From NCBI GenBank assembly GCA_024401645.1, contig JAKSKR010000001.1:62001-126000 (forward strand): a DNA stretch of 64,000 bases, written 5' to 3'. The stretch is from Paludibacteraceae bacterium. GTDB taxonomy: Bacteria > Bacteroidota > Bacteroidia > Bacteroidales > Paludibacteraceae. Positions within the stretch are counted from its first letter, which is position 1, and each line of letters starts with the position of its first letter. The notes under the pieces were generated by a model. It made no database searches, was not told the origin of the DNA, and saw nothing but the letters and a program-made list of their open reading frames with translations. Shown one piece after another: positions 24,173-33,900 of the stretch. The position numbers were made by a program, and so were the translations under genes.

Positions 24173-25831
24173 ATGTTAAAGACGCTTACTATAGACAATT
24201 ATGCCCTAATAGAACATAATTGCATCGACTTTGCCGCAGGCTTCTCGGTCATTACGGGTGAAACGGGTGCCGGTAAGTCTATTATGTTGGGCGCATTGGG
24301 CTTGCTGTTGGGCAAGAAGGCCGATGTTAGTGTCCTTAAAAACGCTGCAAGCAAATGCTATGTTGAAGGTGTTTTCGACGTGCAGGCTTACGGCTTGCAG
24401 AAGTTCTTTGCCGAAAATGAACTAGATTACGACGACGAGTGCATCATTCGTCGCGAAATAGCGTCTAATGGTAAGAGTAGGGCTTTCGTTAACGACACGC
24501 CAGTTAACCTAAACGTGTTAAAGGCGTTGGGCGAACATCTGCTCGACATTCATTCGCAACACCAAAACTTGTTGCTGAACAATGCCAACTTCCAACTCGA
24601 CGTGGTGGATGTGGTTGCCGGTAACGACGAATTGCTGAAAACCTATAAGGAAAAATATGCGGTTTACCGCCAAGGTTTGCTTCAACTGAAAAAGATGACC
24701 GATGCGGCTAACCAAGACAATGCCAACCTCGACTTTGTGCAGTTCCAGTTCAACCAGTTAGACGATGCCAAGCTGGTGGCTGGTGAACAAGAAGCGTTAG
24801 AGGCTGAACAGAACACGCTAGCGAATGCCGAATCTATTCGCGAGGGCTTGTCGAAGGCCTGCTGGATTCTGAACGAAGGCGATAACAACGTCTTGGCCAG
24901 CTTGAAGGACGCAGTTACTGCTTTGACCGATATTTCGGCGGCTTACGCACAGGTCTCTCCTGAACTTGAACGCGTTAACAGTGCCTTGATTGACTTGAAG
25001 GACGTGGCGCACGAACTCGATAGCCACATGAATGGCGTAGAGGCAAATCCGGCTAGACTTGAACAAGTGGAAGCCCGCCTAAACCTCATATACTCATTGC
25101 AACAAAAACATAAGGTCGATTCTGTTGAGGCGCTTATTGCCCTTCGCAACGATTTTGAACGCCAATTGACACAGATTGATTCTTATGACGAAGATATTGC
25201 CAACTTAAAGAAACAACTGGCGGTACAACAGGCCGAGTTGAAGAAGTTGGCAGCCAACTTGTCGGAAAACCGAAAGAAGACGGCTCCAAAGTTGGTGGAA
25301 GAACTGTGTGGCTTGCTGCAGCCTATGAATATGCCAAATGCACGCTTGGAGGTGAAGTTCGACGTTACACCAACGCTGACCGACTGTGGAACCGATGCTG
25401 TTTCGTTCCTCTTCTCGGCCAATAAGGACCAAACCCTTAACCCAATCGCGTCAATTGCGTCGGGTGGCGAAATGGCGCGTGTCATGTTGTGCCTAAAGTC
25501 GGTGCTTTCTAGGTCTCTAGGTATGCCGACCATCATTTTCGACGAAATAGATACCGGCGTTTCGGGCGACGTGGCTTCAAAAATGGGAACCATCATGCAA
25601 CAGATGGGTAAGTATATGCAGGTCATCAGCATTACCCATTTGCCGCAAATTGCCGCAAAGGGTGCTTCGCACTACATGGTCTACAAGACCGACACTGCCG
25701 ATTCTACCATTTCGCATATTCGCCAGTTGAACGACGACGAAAGGGTAGAGCAGTTGGCACGCATGCTTAGCGGGTCGGAACTTACCGATGCGGCCATGCA
25801 AAACGCTAGGGAATTGCTAAAGTCTAACTGA
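24173..25831 (+). CDS. recN: DNA repair protein RecN
   Basis: A 552-residue SMC-like ATPase. The Walker A GETGAGKS is at about residues 30-37. A long alpha-helical coiled coil (about 150-370) follows, then the ABC signature IASGGEMARVMLCLKS and Walker B PTIIFDEIDTGVSG. RecN holds broken DNA ends together in double-strand break repair. The start at 24173 matches the conserved N-terminus MLKTLTIDNYALIE. It follows the DUF4835 gene by 18 nt in the same transcript. Confidence 0.96.
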   Translation: MLKTLTIDNYALIEHNCIDFAAGFSVITGETGAGKSIMLGALGLLLGKKADVSVLKNAASKCYVEGVFDVQAYGLQKFFAENELDYDDECIIRREIASNGKSRAFVNDTPVNLNVLKALGEHLLDIHSQHQNLLLNNANFQLDVVDVVAGNDELLKTYKEKYAVYRQGLLQLKKMTDAANQDNANLDFVQFQFNQLDDAKLVAGEQEALEAEQNTLANAESIREGLSKACWILNEGDNNVLASLKDAVTALTDISAAYAQVSPELERVNSALIDLKDVAHELDSHMNGVEANPARLEQVEARLNLIYSLQQKHKVDSVEALIALRNDFERQLTQIDSYDEDIANLKKQLAVQQAELKKLAANLSENRKKTAPKLVEELCGLLQPMNMPNARLEVKFDVTPTLTDCGTDAVSFLFSANKDQTLNPIASIASGGEMARVMLCLKSVLSRSLGMPTIIFDEIDTGVSGDVASKMGTIMQQMGKYMQVISITHLPQIAAKGASHYMVYKTDTADSTISHIRQLNDDERVEQLARMLSGSELTDAAMQNARELLKSN

Positions 25832-25858
25832 TAACAATAGATTGTCAATTATTTACAG

Positions 25859-27034
25859 ATGGGGCGTGTTCTGAAACTCGTATTGGTTTTGCGCATTTGT
25901 CTAGTCACTTTGTCGCTTTTCGTAAGTCAGGCGGCTTTCCCTGTTTTGTGGGAAGAGGTTGATACGGCATCTGTCGGTGCGCCCGATTCACGTCCGGCAC
26001 GAGGCTTCAGTATCGACGAGATGGCCGACGATGTAGACGTTTTCACTTACGTCTACATGCAACCATCTTACGACGACCCTATTGTTGAAATAGGCCACCA
26101 ATACCTTACCCCTTTCTATTCTGTTAATGCTTTCCGTCCAAACCGTGTCAGTTTTACTACCGGGCCGCAGTATTACCTTACGGCTAACCTCGATTGGAAG
26201 TGGCTTCGTGTAGGACTAGCCCACCCATTGGCCGATTATACGCACGGTTACGATTTCCGTTTTAGCCCAAGCATTGCCAATTTTCAGATAGACTTCAGTG
26301 TGTCGAAAATCCGCAATTACCGACAAACCAACAACTTCGATGCCTTTGCCTATTTCGACAACCGTTTCGACAAAGAAGACGATGATGCCGATACTTCGCC
26401 TGAAGAACAAGAAGTGCGTTTAGACGGCTTGGAAACATTTGAATGGAAGTGTAGTTTAGAGTGGATTCTGAATAAGACCTATTTCTCGGCAAGTTCAGCC
26501 TTCTCACAGTCCTATTCCAGTGGTCAGCGCGTTAGTGCCGGATCTATGTTGTGTGGATTTGCTTTCGGCGAAAACCGTTTTAAACTGAATGCTAGCGATA
26601 GCCGAACCGAAGAAGCTAACCAGTTGTTGAGTCAGTTGCCAATGAAAGACAACCGCATCTTCAACTTGTCGTTAGGTTGTGGCTATGGCTATAACTTTGT
26701 GGTTAGGCAAGGAACCTTCGTCATTGGGACGCTGATGGTGCCTTACCTTACAATGGCAAACTCCAGATACGACTTGAACGATGTGCCCCAAAGCCGCGTG
26801 GGGTTTGGAGGACGCGTGCACGGACGGCTTAACTGTGTTTACCAATACAAACTCGGATTTGTTACCCTTGCGGGCAATTGGCATGGCTTCTACCTGAACG
26901 ATGTAGACTATTCTTACTTCCAGAATAACTTTACCGTTAACGTCTCTGCCGCGTTCAAATTGGGCGAATTTGGCATTCGTCACGAAAAAATACCGGGACA
27001 CCAGATTATCGATTTCTTGGGAAATCTTTTCTAA
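25859..27034 (+). CDS. Exported beta-barrel-like protein, possibly DUF4421
   Basis: A 391-residue protein with an N-terminal hydrophobic signal (about 1-25) and a mature part rich in alternating polar/aromatic residues. It has repeated strands such as YYLTANLDWKWLRVGLAHP and IDFSVSKIRNY, and ends in a phenylalanine-rich C-terminus (FLGNLF) as outer-membrane barrels often do. The FRPN-plus-strand pattern recalls DUF4421. It is 27 nt downstream of recN and probably the last gene of that operon. It is probably an outer-membrane protein; the family assignment is tentative. Confidence 0.55.
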   Translation: MGRVLKLVLVLRICLVTLSLFVSQAAFPVLWEEVDTASVGAPDSRPARGFSIDEMADDVDVFTYVYMQPSYDDPIVEIGHQYLTPFYSVNAFRPNRVSFTTGPQYYLTANLDWKWLRVGLAHPLADYTHGYDFRFSPSIANFQIDFSVSKIRNYRQTNNFDAFAYFDNRFDKEDDDADTSPEEQEVRLDGLETFEWKCSLEWILNKTYFSASSAFSQSYSSGQRVSAGSMLCGFAFGENRFKLNASDSRTEEANQLLSQLPMKDNRIFNLSLGCGYGYNFVVRQGTFVIGTLMVPYLTMANSRYDLNDVPQSRVGFGGRVHGRLNCVYQYKLGFVTLAGNWHGFYLNDVDYSYFQNNFTVNVSAAFKLGEFGIRHEKIPGHQIIDFLGNLF

Positions 27035-27059
27035 AGATGTTATTTTTTTGTGCATTAAA

Positions 27060-27090
27060 TTGAATTTGATAGAACTTTGTTCTATATTTG
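27060..27090 (+). promoter_or_regulatory. Promoter of the DUF4377 gene
   Basis: TTG (27060-27062), 20 nt, TATATTTG (27083-27090): a full consensus match. The leader is about 120 nt long. Confidence 0.7.
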
Positions 27091-27219
27091 CGTTGCTTTA
27101 TAGCGAACAGATGGCTTTGCAACGCCGTGTATCTATTTCACTAGGCTTGGCAAGCTTTTTGTTATATAATTAAAGGGGCTTTGCTCCATTATGTTAAACG
27201 AATAAACAGTATTAGCTAT

Positions 27220-27585
27220 ATGAAAAAGTTTTTGATTTCTATTCTGATGACTTTGTCAATTGCTCCAGCTTTTGCTGGCGATTATATGAAGGTAGCAGAA
27301 AAGTATGTTATTACCGAAGACTACCAGCGTTGCTACAACGTTAAGCCTGGTTATAGCCGTAAGGATAACACTCCTTGGACTCCATATTGTGGTAAGATCA
27401 ACAACTTCTACTATGAAGAAGGTTACGAATATACCATCATGGTGGAAAGTTATGATTTGAATCAGCCTGAAATGACTGTTACAAAGACTCTTGCTCGAGA
27501 CAACTCTTCTTACTACAAGCGTTTGCAGCGTAAGAAGGACTCAATTAAGGCTGTTAGAGCTGCTCAAGCAAAGACAAAGAAGTAA
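27220..27585 (+). CDS. Small exported DUF4377-like protein
   Basis: A 121-residue protein with a signal peptide (about 1-20, ending APAFAG). The middle has CYNVKPGYSR, then TPWTPYCGKINNFYYEEGYEYTIMVE, which follows the DUF4377 pattern (a Trp, then Ile-x-x-Phe-x-Tyr-x-x-Gly-Tyr-x-Tyr). The C-terminus is a Lys/Arg-rich helix. Two cysteines may form a disulfide. It is transcribed alone between a consensus promoter and a strong terminator. Its codon use is biased as in highly expressed genes. The function of the family is unknown. Confidence 0.7.
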   Translation: MKKFLISILMTLSIAPAFAGDYMKVAEKYVITEDYQRCYNVKPGYSRKDNTPWTPYCGKINNFYYEEGYEYTIMVESYDLNQPEMTVTKTLARDNSSYYKRLQRKKDSIKAVRAAQAKTKK

Positions 27586-27609
27586 ACACAAATCCGTGTC
27601 ATAATATTT

Positions 27610-27640
27610 AAAAGGAGAAAGCAATCTTTCTCCTTTTTTA
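27610..27640 (+). terminator. Terminator after the DUF4377 gene
   Basis: Stem AAGGAGAAAG / CTTTCTCCTT with a 4-nt loop, then a run of T's. Confidence 0.88.
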
Positions 27641-27655
27641 ATGCTCATACGTGAA

Positions 27656-28771
27656 ATGAAAACTTTAAGATATTTACTTTTAACGGCACTTTCTGCTGCC
27701 ATGCTTTTACCTTCGTGTACCGACAACGACCATTTTGTGGTGAATGGTAAGCTTAATGGTGTTGACAGCGGTATGGTTTATTTGGTTCATGAGGACGGTG
27801 ACTTGTCTTCGTATTGCGATTCTGCTAAAATAACCGCTAACGGAACTTTCAAGTTGAAGGGCTTGCGTCCTTCTTGTCCCGATTTCTATTCCGTTCGCAT
27901 CGATTCTTCGTCTTTGTGGTTAGCTGTCGACTCTACTGAAACCATTGAGGTGAAGTCTGATAAGGACTTCAAGAATTGCACGGTGATGGGGTCTGAACAA
28001 AGTGTGCAGATGCTGCAGTGGCAACAATACGTCCGCCAAATGGAAGATAGTATGGCGCATAGCCTAATGGCGGGTAATAAGGCAGCTGCCGAGCAGACAA
28101 TGTTTGGCTTGCTGAAAAGTTATAAGGATACGGTTAACCGTTTTGTACAGGCGCATCCGGCATCGTTGGTGTCGTATTACTTGTTGTACAAACGCGTGGG
28201 ATTCTTGCAACCCTTTGAACCTTTTGCCAAGGAAGACCGCCATGCTTTTGCTGTTGTTGCCAACACATGGAACAAGCGCTACCCGCAGAGCCCGCGTGCC
28301 ATTCAGTTGAAGGAACTAATGGCCGACGTTGCACGCCTTAACAATGCAGAGAAATTCCGCAAGGAGACTGCCAATACGCCGGTTGCCGGATTCATCGACT
28401 TGTCTCTGCCAAATGCAAAGGGCGATATGGTGAAGTTAAGCAGCTTGAAGGGGAAACACATCTTGCTCGAATTCTGCTATTTGGCTGCAATGGATGCTGA
28501 CGTTATTGCCGCATTGAAGGCTGTGCATGAAAAATATAAGGCCAGGGGTTTTGAAATCTATATGGTCAATTTCGACAAGAATAAGAACTCTTGGAAGGAA
28601 AGAACAGCCTCTTGCCCCTGGGTGACGGTGCTCGACGAAACAGAAAGTTCGGCTAGAACTTATAATTTCCAGATCGTTCCAACCAATTACTTTATTGGCA
28701 AGGATGGCAACATCAATGGTCGTGACGTGTCGTTAGAAGAAGTCGTTGCCTACATGGAAATGGCCAAATGA
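27656..28771 (+). CDS. TlpA/AhpC-TSA-fold lipoprotein lacking the CxxC active site
   Basis: A 371-residue lipoprotein: lipobox LLPSC with Cys21. The N-terminal part (about 25-130) resembles DUF4369 (FVVNGKLNGVDSGMVYLVHED), the usual partner of Bacteroidota thiol-disulfide proteins. The C-terminal thioredoxin fold (about 245-370) is recognisable from GKHILLEFCYLAAM, GFEIYMVNFDKNKNSW and IVPTNYFIGKDG. Where an active protein has Trp-Cys-x-x-Cys this one reads YLAAMDAD, so the redox pair is lost. It may act as a binding or scaffolding relative. The start is the ATG at 27656; a 5-codon upstream extension begins right at the previous terminator. Confidence 0.8.
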   Translation: MKTLRYLLLTALSAAMLLPSCTDNDHFVVNGKLNGVDSGMVYLVHEDGDLSSYCDSAKITANGTFKLKGLRPSCPDFYSVRIDSSSLWLAVDSTETIEVKSDKDFKNCTVMGSEQSVQMLQWQQYVRQMEDSMAHSLMAGNKAAAEQTMFGLLKSYKDTVNRFVQAHPASLVSYYLLYKRVGFLQPFEPFAKEDRHAFAVVANTWNKRYPQSPRAIQLKELMADVARLNNAEKFRKETANTPVAGFIDLSLPNAKGDMVKLSSLKGKHILLEFCYLAAMDADVIAALKAVHEKYKARGFEIYMVNFDKNKNSWKERTASCPWVTVLDETESSARTYNFQIVPTNYFIGKDGNINGRDVSLEEVVAYMEMAK

Positions 28772-28797
28772 CATCTACCCTCTCTGAATAAACGAAC

Positions 28798-28840
28798 AAC
28801 GGGAGAAACTGCAGCTGCAATTTCTCCCGTTTACTTTTTC
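28798..28840 (+). terminator. Terminator after the TlpA-like gene
   Basis: Stem AACGGGAGAAA / TTTCTCCCGTT (11 bp), 12-nt loop, T-rich tail. Confidence 0.85.
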
Positions 28841-28854
28841 ATGCGATTCTAGAC

Positions 28855-29193
28855 TTACGACAAGTCGCCAGTCAAGAACTTGTATTTGTCGCTAGTCTCG
28901 AAGTCGAGGTCTTCAATTTGGGTGAAGAGACGCTTTAGCGATTCTATTTCTTCTTTCGATGGATTTGCCGGATTGTTGGCTGTAAGCTCAATGCGGTCGT
29001 TAAACTCGGTGATGAGGTCGTTTAGCTTGCCGAACTTCTCAATGAGTTCGTTACGCATGCTGGTTTCTTCTTCGGTCTTCGGTGTGAACTCGGTGACCGA
29101 TTCCTTGTAGTCCAACATCAATTCAGCTTCTGCTTGGGTGTAGAGGAGTTCGTCGGTGTCTTGAATCTCCATTAACAATTCTTCTGTATTCAT
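28855..29193 (-). CDS. Small acidic helical protein, unknown
   Basis: A 112-residue, strongly acidic protein (many Glu/Asp), predicted largely helical and probably coiled-coil in residues about 38-95. It has no signal peptide or cysteine. I recognise no domain. It runs opposite to the TlpA-like gene and shares the intergenic terminator with it. The regular third-position composition and consistent acidic bias support a real gene. Confidence 0.6.
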   Translation of the reverse strand: MNTEELLMEIQDTDELLYTQAEAELMLDYKESVTEFTPKTEEETSMRNELIEKFGKLNDLITEFNDRIELTANNPANPSKEEIESLKRLFTQIEDLDFETSDKYKFLTGDLS

Positions 29194-29241
29194 ATTCTGT
29201 GATTTTTGTGATTTTGGTTCATTTCATAATCTGTGTAGGAA

Positions 29242-29281
29242 ACACAAAAAAAGACTATCCGAACTTTAACGGATAGTCTAA
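29242..29281 (-). terminator. Terminator of the AmpG-like gene
   Basis: Perfect 10-bp stem AGACTATCCG / CGGATAGTCT, 8-nt loop, followed by TTTTTTTG on the minus strand. Confidence 0.88.
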
Positions 29282-29340
29282 TTTAATAAATCTATTTTGA
29301 TTTTGTTTAAGAAATCTGTCTTAAATTTTTAACCCCCTTC

Positions 29341-30741
29341 TTATTCCTTCTTGCCAAATTTCGCATCGAACGGCAATTTGCTGACGATTATGAATCCGGG
29401 TATCGTGCAGATGCAAACCCAGATGAAGAAGTGGAAATAACCGATTTGGGTTTGAATGTGGCCCGCAAACAGGCCTGGAATTAACATGCCCAAAGCCATG
29501 AAACCAGTGCAGAAAGCGTAGTAGGTGGTCTTGTACTGACCTCTTGAAAAATAGAGCAAGTAGAGCATGAATCCGGTGAAGCCGAAGCCATAACCGAACT
29601 GCTCGATGCAGACAAGCAAGGTAATCAGGTACAGATTGGAAGGAATGGCGAACGACATGTAGACGTAAACAATGTTAGGCAGGTTCATGGTCAATGCCAT
29701 TATGAAGAGCCATTTCTTCAAGCCGTCTTTCGCAGCCATCCATCCACCAAGAATGCCCCCTATGGTTAGCGCTGTAATGCCAAAGGTGCCATAAATGATG
29801 CCTATTTGTTCAACCGAAAGGCCCAGTCCGCCTTTTTCTGCGCTGTCCATCATAAACAGAGGGGTAATCCTACCCAATTGCGCTTCTCCTAGTCTGAAAA
29901 GTAAGATGAAGGCAAGTGCCATGCCAATGTTCTTCTTGGTCATGAACTTGTAGAAAGTCCTTGAAAAAGATTTGAAGAAATTCTCGGTAGACGTGTGCTT
30001 GTCTTCTGCCGGTTTTGGTAGGAAGATGGAGTGGTAGAAGAACAAGATGAAAAGCAGCACGCCGGTAATGCCGAAGGTGATGGACCAGGCTGTGCGCACG
30101 TCGCCCAGGTGATTGGCAAGCTTGCCCACTACGAACAGCAGTATGCCTTGGCTGAAAATGGTGCTTATGCGGTAGAACGTGTTGCGGATGCCGGCAAAGA
30201 AACTCTGCTGGTGCGAGTCGAGCTCCAGAATGTAGAATCCGTCGGCAGCAATGTCGTGTGTGGCGCTGCTGAATGCCAGCAACCAAAAGAGAACCAATGT
30301 AATTGAAAAGAAATGGTCGATGCCTTGCAGACCTAACCAGCCAATGCTGGCAAGACCGGCACCCAAGAACAACTGCATGAAGAGGATCCACCAGCGCTTG
30401 GTCTTGAACATGTCGACGAACGGACTCCAAAACGGCTTTATTACCCACGGAAGGTTCAACCAACTGGTGTAGAATGCCGCGTCGGAATTGTTGAAGCCCA
30501 TCTGCTTGTAAAAGACGAGTGTCAGGGTGTTGATGATGACGTAGGGCATACCTTCGGTAAGGTAAAGCGAAGGTATCCACGAAAGGGCTTTTGCCTTGCT
30601 GCTCTTTCCTGATTGGCCGTCTTTCACTTGTGTGGCAGGAATGTCGTTGTTAGAAATGGCAGGCTTCACGCTAGATAAATTGTTACTGTTGTCTTTTGTG
30701 TTGTCGGCTAATTGTCTCTCTATGTCTTCTGTTTCGTTCAT
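29341..30741 (-). CDS. AmpG-like permease (MFS, PAT family)
   Basis: A 466-residue protein with 12 or more membrane segments after a cytoplasmic Ser/Asn-rich N-terminus (about 1-50). The block SSATHDIAADGFYI is the diagnostic loop of AmpG and the acetyl-CoA transporter branch; PWVIKPFWSPFVD and YFSRGQYKTTYYAF fit too. AmpG carries anhydro-muropeptides into the cytoplasm for cell-wall recycling; Bacteroidota have several paralogues whose substrates are unproved. The gene stands alone between its own promoter and terminator. Confidence 0.85.
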   Translation of the reverse strand: MNETEDIERQLADNTKDNSNNLSSVKPAISNNDIPATQVKDGQSGKSSKAKALSWIPSLYLTEGMPYVIINTLTLVFYKQMGFNNSDAAFYTSWLNLPWVIKPFWSPFVDMFKTKRWWILFMQLFLGAGLASIGWLGLQGIDHFFSITLVLFWLLAFSSATHDIAADGFYILELDSHQQSFFAGIRNTFYRISTIFSQGILLFVVGKLANHLGDVRTAWSITFGITGVLLFILFFYHSIFLPKPAEDKHTSTENFFKSFSRTFYKFMTKKNIGMALAFILLFRLGEAQLGRITPLFMMDSAEKGGLGLSVEQIGIIYGTFGITALTIGGILGGWMAAKDGLKKWLFIMALTMNLPNIVYVYMSFAIPSNLYLITLLVCIEQFGYGFGFTGFMLYLLYFSRGQYKTTYYAFCTGFMALGMLIPGLFAGHIQTQIGYFHFFIWVCICTIPGFIIVSKLPFDAKFGKKE

Positions 30742-30759
30742 AATTGACCTTTTCTAGCA

Positions 30760-30767
30760 CAAATATA
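30760..30767 (-). promoter_or_regulatory. -7 element of the AmpG-like gene
   Basis: TATATTTG on the minus strand, 18 nt upstream of the ATG; no TTG at -33. It is divergent from the activase promoter 130 nt away. Confidence 0.5.
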
Positions 30768-30895
30768 CCTATATTTCGTTAAAAACTTCTAATTTGTAAG
30801 GCGTAGACTTCTGTTCTTTCCGATTTAAAACCTAAATATTGTGAATGATACTAAATCGGGAGACTCCAAAAACCGGATAATAGGGATATTTATCG

Positions 30896-30903
30896 TATAT
30901 TTG
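30896..30903 (+). promoter_or_regulatory. -7 element of the activase gene
   Basis: TATATTTG, 60 nt before the start; the -33 position has no TTG. Confidence 0.5.
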
Positions 30904-30963
30904 CACATATTATCCCTAATAAGGCTTTTTAAGGCCAGTAACGTGTAAGGAATTTAATTTTAA

Positions 30964-33900
30964 ATGGAGATGAAAACCTATAATATCGGTTTGGATGCGG
31001 GTTCTACAACCTTAAAGATAGTAGTGACCGATGCAAATGGCGATGTCGTATATTCAGACTATCAGCGTCACCATGCCGATATAGCACACACACTATCGGT
31101 ATCTTTGCAAAAACTTAAAGAACAGATGGGCGATGTCTGTGTCCGTTTCCAGGTCACAGGGTCGGCCGGTATGGGCTTGTCAGAACGTTACCATATTCCT
31201 TTTACGCAAGAAGTTGTGGCTGCCACCGAGGTTATAGAACGCAAGTTCCCACAGGTGCGTACGCTGATTGATATAGGTGGTGAAGATAGTAAGATTATCT
31301 TCTTCAACAAGAACATGCAGGCCGACATGCGCATGAACGGTAACTGTGCCGGTGGTACAGGTGCCTTCATTGACCAGATGGCGGCTATTCTGAATGTGAG
31401 TACCGACCAGTTGAACGAGTTGGCGCTTAATTCCGACACCATCTATCCCATTGCTTCACGTTGCGGTGTCTTTTCAAAGACTGATATTCAGAACCTGATA
31501 GCGCTTAATGTTAAGCGCGAAGATATAGCGGCATCTATCTTCAATGCCGTGGCAACCCAGGTGTTGTCAACATTGTCGCGTGGTTGCGACATTTTGCCAA
31601 AGGTGTTCCTTTGTGGAGGACCGTTTGCGTTCATTCCAATGTTGAAGAACATTGTGAAGGAAAAGTTGTCGTTGAACGACGACGATGTCATTCTTGACGA
31701 ACATGCGCAAGTGGTTCCGGCTTGGGGTGCCAGCCTTTCGGTTGAAGAAACCGCAGAGGCCAAGCTGTTGAGCGAGTTCATCACTTTCTTCGAGCAGCAG
31801 CCAACCACCAGCGTACGCCCACAGAGTGCCTTGCAACCTTTGTTTAAGGACAATGCCGATTTTGAAGCCTGGAAGGCCGATAAGGAAAAGCATGCCATCC
31901 GCAAGATTGCCATTGCTGACCTTAAAAACAACAATTGCTACATTGGTATTGACTCTGGTTCTACCACGACCAAGGTGGTGGCTACCGATGAAGACGACAA
32001 TATTTTCTTTACTTTCTACAAGAAGAGCAGTGGCCGTCCGCTAGAAGTGGCGCAAGAAGGCTTGAAACAACTCTACGACGAGGCGAAGGCCGTAGGCCGT
32101 GAACTGAATGTTGTGGGTAGTTGCTCTATTGGTTACGGTGAAGACCTTATAAAGACTGCGTTCGGTTTAGACTATGGCATGGTTGAGACCATTGCCCACT
32201 ACACTGGCGCACACAAATTGAATCCTAACGTATCGTTCATCCTCGATATTGGTGGTCAAGACATGAAGGCCATCTTCGTTGAGAACGGTGCTATTAACAG
32301 ATTGGAAATCAACGAGGCTTGTTCATCGGGTTGTGGCTCGTTCATCGACAGCTTTGCAACCTCGTTGTCGTGCCCGTTAGGTGAGTTTGTTGAACGTGCG
32401 TGCAAGAGTACCAATCCGTGCGACTTGGGCACCCGTTGTACCGTGTTCATGAACTCAAAGGTGAAGCAGTCGCTTCGCGAAGGTGCTCCGCTCGACGACA
32501 TTTCGTGTGGCTTGGCCTACTCGGTAGTCAAGAACTGCCTCTACAAGGTGCTTAAGCTGAAGACCGTCGACGAATTGGGCGACAACATCGTCCTTCAGGG
32601 TGGTACCATGAGGAATATGGCCGTTGTGCGTGCCTTCGAGTTGTCGGTAGGCAAACCGGTGGCCGTCTCTAACTACCCAGAATTGATGGGTGCTTATGGC
32701 GGTGCCCTTTATGCAAAACGCATGAAGGAGAAGGATAGCTGCAAGGTTAGCCGCCCGTTGGTTGAACTTTGCGACTTGCAAGCTTACGAAACCAAGCCTT
32801 TCCGTTGTGCTGGTTGCGAGAATAACTGCCGTGTCTTGAAGAACATCTTCGCCAACGGCAAGATTTTCTATTCGGGTAACAAGTGCGAGAAGGTGTATAC
32901 CAATAAGGGTGAAAAGGCAAGAATGGCGTTCAACATGAACTTGTTCAAGAACGAACAGGTTTTCCACAAGAACATCCGCCTCGAAGCCGATGCAAAGCCA
33001 TTCCTTTCGCTAGGCATTCCGCGTGCCTTGAACATGAACGAAGAGTTCCAGTTCTGGTACACGCTGTTCACCAAATGTAATATCGATGTAAAGTTGTCTC
33101 AACGCTCGTCGTTCAAGCTTTACGAACGAGGCTTGAATACGGTGATGGCCGACAACATTTGCTTCCCAGCAAAGTTGGCACATGGCCACATCTTCGATTT
33201 AATTGACAAGAAGGTAGACCGTCTGTTCTTCCCTTATGTCATTTTCGAGGCGCAAGACCCTAATACAAATAACAGCTTTAACTGTCCGGTTGTCTCTGGC
33301 TATTCCGACGTAATTCGCAGTGCCATTAATCCGGAAGAGAAGTATGGCATTCCGTTCGATTCGCCAGTCATCAACTTTAAGGACAACAAGCTGCTCAAAA
33401 AACAGTGCGAACGTTACTTGAAGGAAATTCTAGGAAAGAATTACTCTAAAAAGGTATTCAACGAGGCTTTTGTTGCGGCTATTGACGCACAGAACGCTTA
33501 CGTGAAGAAACTTCAGGAAAAAGCACAGCACTTGATTGAGTCGGCCCGCAAGGAAGGACGCATGCTCATTCTTTTGGCTGGACGTCCTTACCATACCGAT
33601 TCCCTCATCCAGCACAAGGTTTCCGAAATCATCACCCAGTTTGGTGTTGACGTCATTACCGAAGATGTTGTACGCCGCGAAGATGCTGGCGCACTGAAGA
33701 ACGTAAACATCATACCGCAGTGGACTTATATAAACCGTGTGGTTAAGGCAGCACAGTGGGTTGCCGACAACAAGGTAGACAACGTTTACTATGTGCAGCT
33801 GACGTCGTTCGGTTGCGGCCCAGACGCCTTCATCCTCGACGAGGTGAGCGACATCCTTCACCGTGCGCACAAAACGCACACAATATTGAAGGTAGACGAT

